NCBI GenBank assembly: GCA_030045175.1
Contig: JASIBM010000062.1
Coordinates: 1-5,561, forward strand
Source of the DNA: Streptosporangiaceae bacterium
GTDB lineage: Bacteria > Actinomycetota > Actinomycetes > Streptosporangiales > Streptosporangiaceae
Direction: 5' to 3'
DNA length: 5,561 nt
Numbering within the stretch: the stretch's first letter is position 1; the number at the start of each line of letters is the position of its first letter. The notes beneath the pieces are model-generated. The model was not told the DNA's origin, made no database searches, and saw only the letters and a program-made list of their open reading frames with translations. Both the position numbers and the translations under genes were made by a program. Shown piece after piece: positions 4,681 through 5,561 of this stretch.

Positions 4681-5561
4681 GAAGTTACTGGGCCGCTCCA
4701 CAGGTTAGCCGGGCGACCACTGGAGACCCACTGGGTGCGCAGCGTCGTCGCGAGGTTCGTGAAGTTCGCGTGCCACTCCCGATGCTCACCAGGAACGTCG
4801 GGCGCCAGCCCGCGATCCTGGTCAAGCAGGTAGTGGTCGAACCAGGACATCGGTGTCCCTGGCCGCAGGGATGGCACGGGCGCTGGCGCGGGTGCCCACC
4901 CGGTGAACGCGCCGATGAACTCGCCCGCGCATCGGGGCATGCCGTAAAGGTCATAGCCGCCTTCTAGCGATGCGACTACGCCGGGGATTGGATGTTGCTG
5001 CCGGTACCTGATCAGCATGGAAGCCAGCTCGCCATGGACTCGCTCGGTCATGTTGAGCTGGGAGAAGTTGTCCTGGCAGTAAGCGTCCATGCCCAGGCTC
5101 ACCAAGATCAGCTCGGGCTGGAACCCGTCGAGAATCGGCTGGAGCACGAGCCGGAATACCTCGGCGTAGACGCGATCACCAGATAGCGCCGGAATCGGCA
5201 CGTTAGCCGTGTTCAGGTCACCGGGCCCGCGGCCGCGCTCCTCGAACCGGCCGGTACCAGGATGCGCGCCTTCCTGGTGGATGGAAAAGTAAAAGACGCT
5301 GCCATCGGCGTAGAAGATGTCATGGGTGCTCTTGCCATGGTGGGCGTCGATGTCGACGATGAGCACGCGAGGCACCTGCCCGGTCTTGGCCTTCAGAACC
5401 TGCTGGCCGTGCCTGGCCGCGATGGCCACGTTGTTGAAGATGCAGATCTTGTTCCCCGCGAGGTGGCCTGGCGGCCGCACCAGCGCGACCGCGAGCGGCA
5501 GGCCGGGATCGGCGAGGACCAGGTCCATCGCGAGGACCGCCCCGCGCACGGCAAGCACAGC
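4677..5561 (-). CDS. Histone deacetylase-superfamily (acetylpolyamine amidohydrolase-like) protein, 5' end beyond the window
   Basis: The visible 293 residues cover most of an arginase/deacetylase-fold zinc enzyme that removes acyl groups from lysine or polyamine amines. The gene enters from the right edge, so the N-terminus is missing; the GTG at 5558 is an internal valine. Residues here count from it. ALVRPPGHLAGNK (25-37) is the active-site loop, then CIFNNVAIAA (39-48), VLIVDIDAHHG (65-75; zinc ligands D71 and H73), FSIHQ (91-95) and HPGTGRFEERGRGPGDLNTANVPIP (99-123). LVSLGMDAY (152-160) supplies the third zinc ligand D158, and LEGGYDL (198-204) the transition-state Tyr. The second His of the dyad (normally RPPGHH) is Leu33, encoded CTC. 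A tail of about 70 residues beyond the catalytic core begins with an APAPAPVP linker (222-229). Family assignment is firm; activity and substrate are uncertain. It is the upstream partner of the unknown gene at 3664-4647. Confidence 0.9.
   Translation of the reverse strand, partial: AVLAVRGAVLAMDLVLADPGLPLAVALVRPPGHLAGNKICIFNNVAIAARHGQQVLKAKTGQVPRVLIVDIDAHHGKSTHDIFYADGSVFYFSIHQEGAHPGTGRFEERGRGPGDLNTANVPIPALSGDRVYAEVFRLVLQPILDGFQPELILVSLGMDAYCQDNFSQLNMTERVHGELASMLIRYRQQHPIPGVVASLEGGYDLYGMPRCAGEFIGAFTGWAPAPAPVPSLRPGTPMSWFDHYLLDQDRGLAPDVPGEHREWHANFTNLATTLRTQWVSSGRPANLWSGPVTS

Noticed and set aside
4132..4833. A 233-residue plus-strand frame opposite the unknown gene and the deacetylase-like 3' end
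   Set aside because: It overlaps the deacetylase-like gene, whose motifs fix the minus strand as coding, and has a His/Arg/Pro-rich shadow composition.

Overview
The window is very GC-rich, has short intergenic gaps and uses GTG starts. It carries a DUF2342/zincin_2 family metalloprotease-like gene, which is typical of Actinomycetota (also known in Chloroflexi). I read it as chromosomal DNA of a high-GC actinomycete. I cannot fix the genus from the sequence alone.

Layout from left to right. Positions 1-256 hold no gene I can support. They do hold four same-orientation TGTGGA-type 9-mers resembling DnaA boxes and two perfect 7-bp inverted repeats. Next, on the minus strand (257-1696), is a cytosolic zinc-dependent metalloprotease-like protein. 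A 65-bp gap separates it from a divergent plus-strand gene (about 1762-2853) for an atypical SDR/epimerase-like protein that lacks the YxxxK catalytic pair and ends in a hydrophobic segment followed by a basic tail. A 168-bp gap follows. Its first 95 bases contain a single T and repeated GCGAGCGAG units; its second half has four GGCGCC sites, two of which form a hairpin touching the leuD ribosome binding site. leuD (3022-3651, plus) encodes a full-length isopropylmalate isomerase small subunit with no leuC beside it. Two minus-strand genes, convergent with leuD, fill the rest. The first in transcription order is the 3' part of a histone-deacetylase-superfamily gene (4677 to beyond the window end). 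It is followed 29 bp later by an unrecognised 327-residue protein (3664-4647).

How they fit together. The metalloprotease and SDR genes look like a divergently arranged housekeeping pair of unknown role. leuD belongs to leucine biosynthesis but must find its LeuC partner elsewhere in the genome. The deacetylase-like gene and the unknown gene look like one transcription unit. The deacetylase keeps its zinc ligands and transition-state tyrosine but carries Leu in place of the second His of the catalytic His-His dyad, so its chemistry is in doubt. This two-gene unit is the least explained part of the window.
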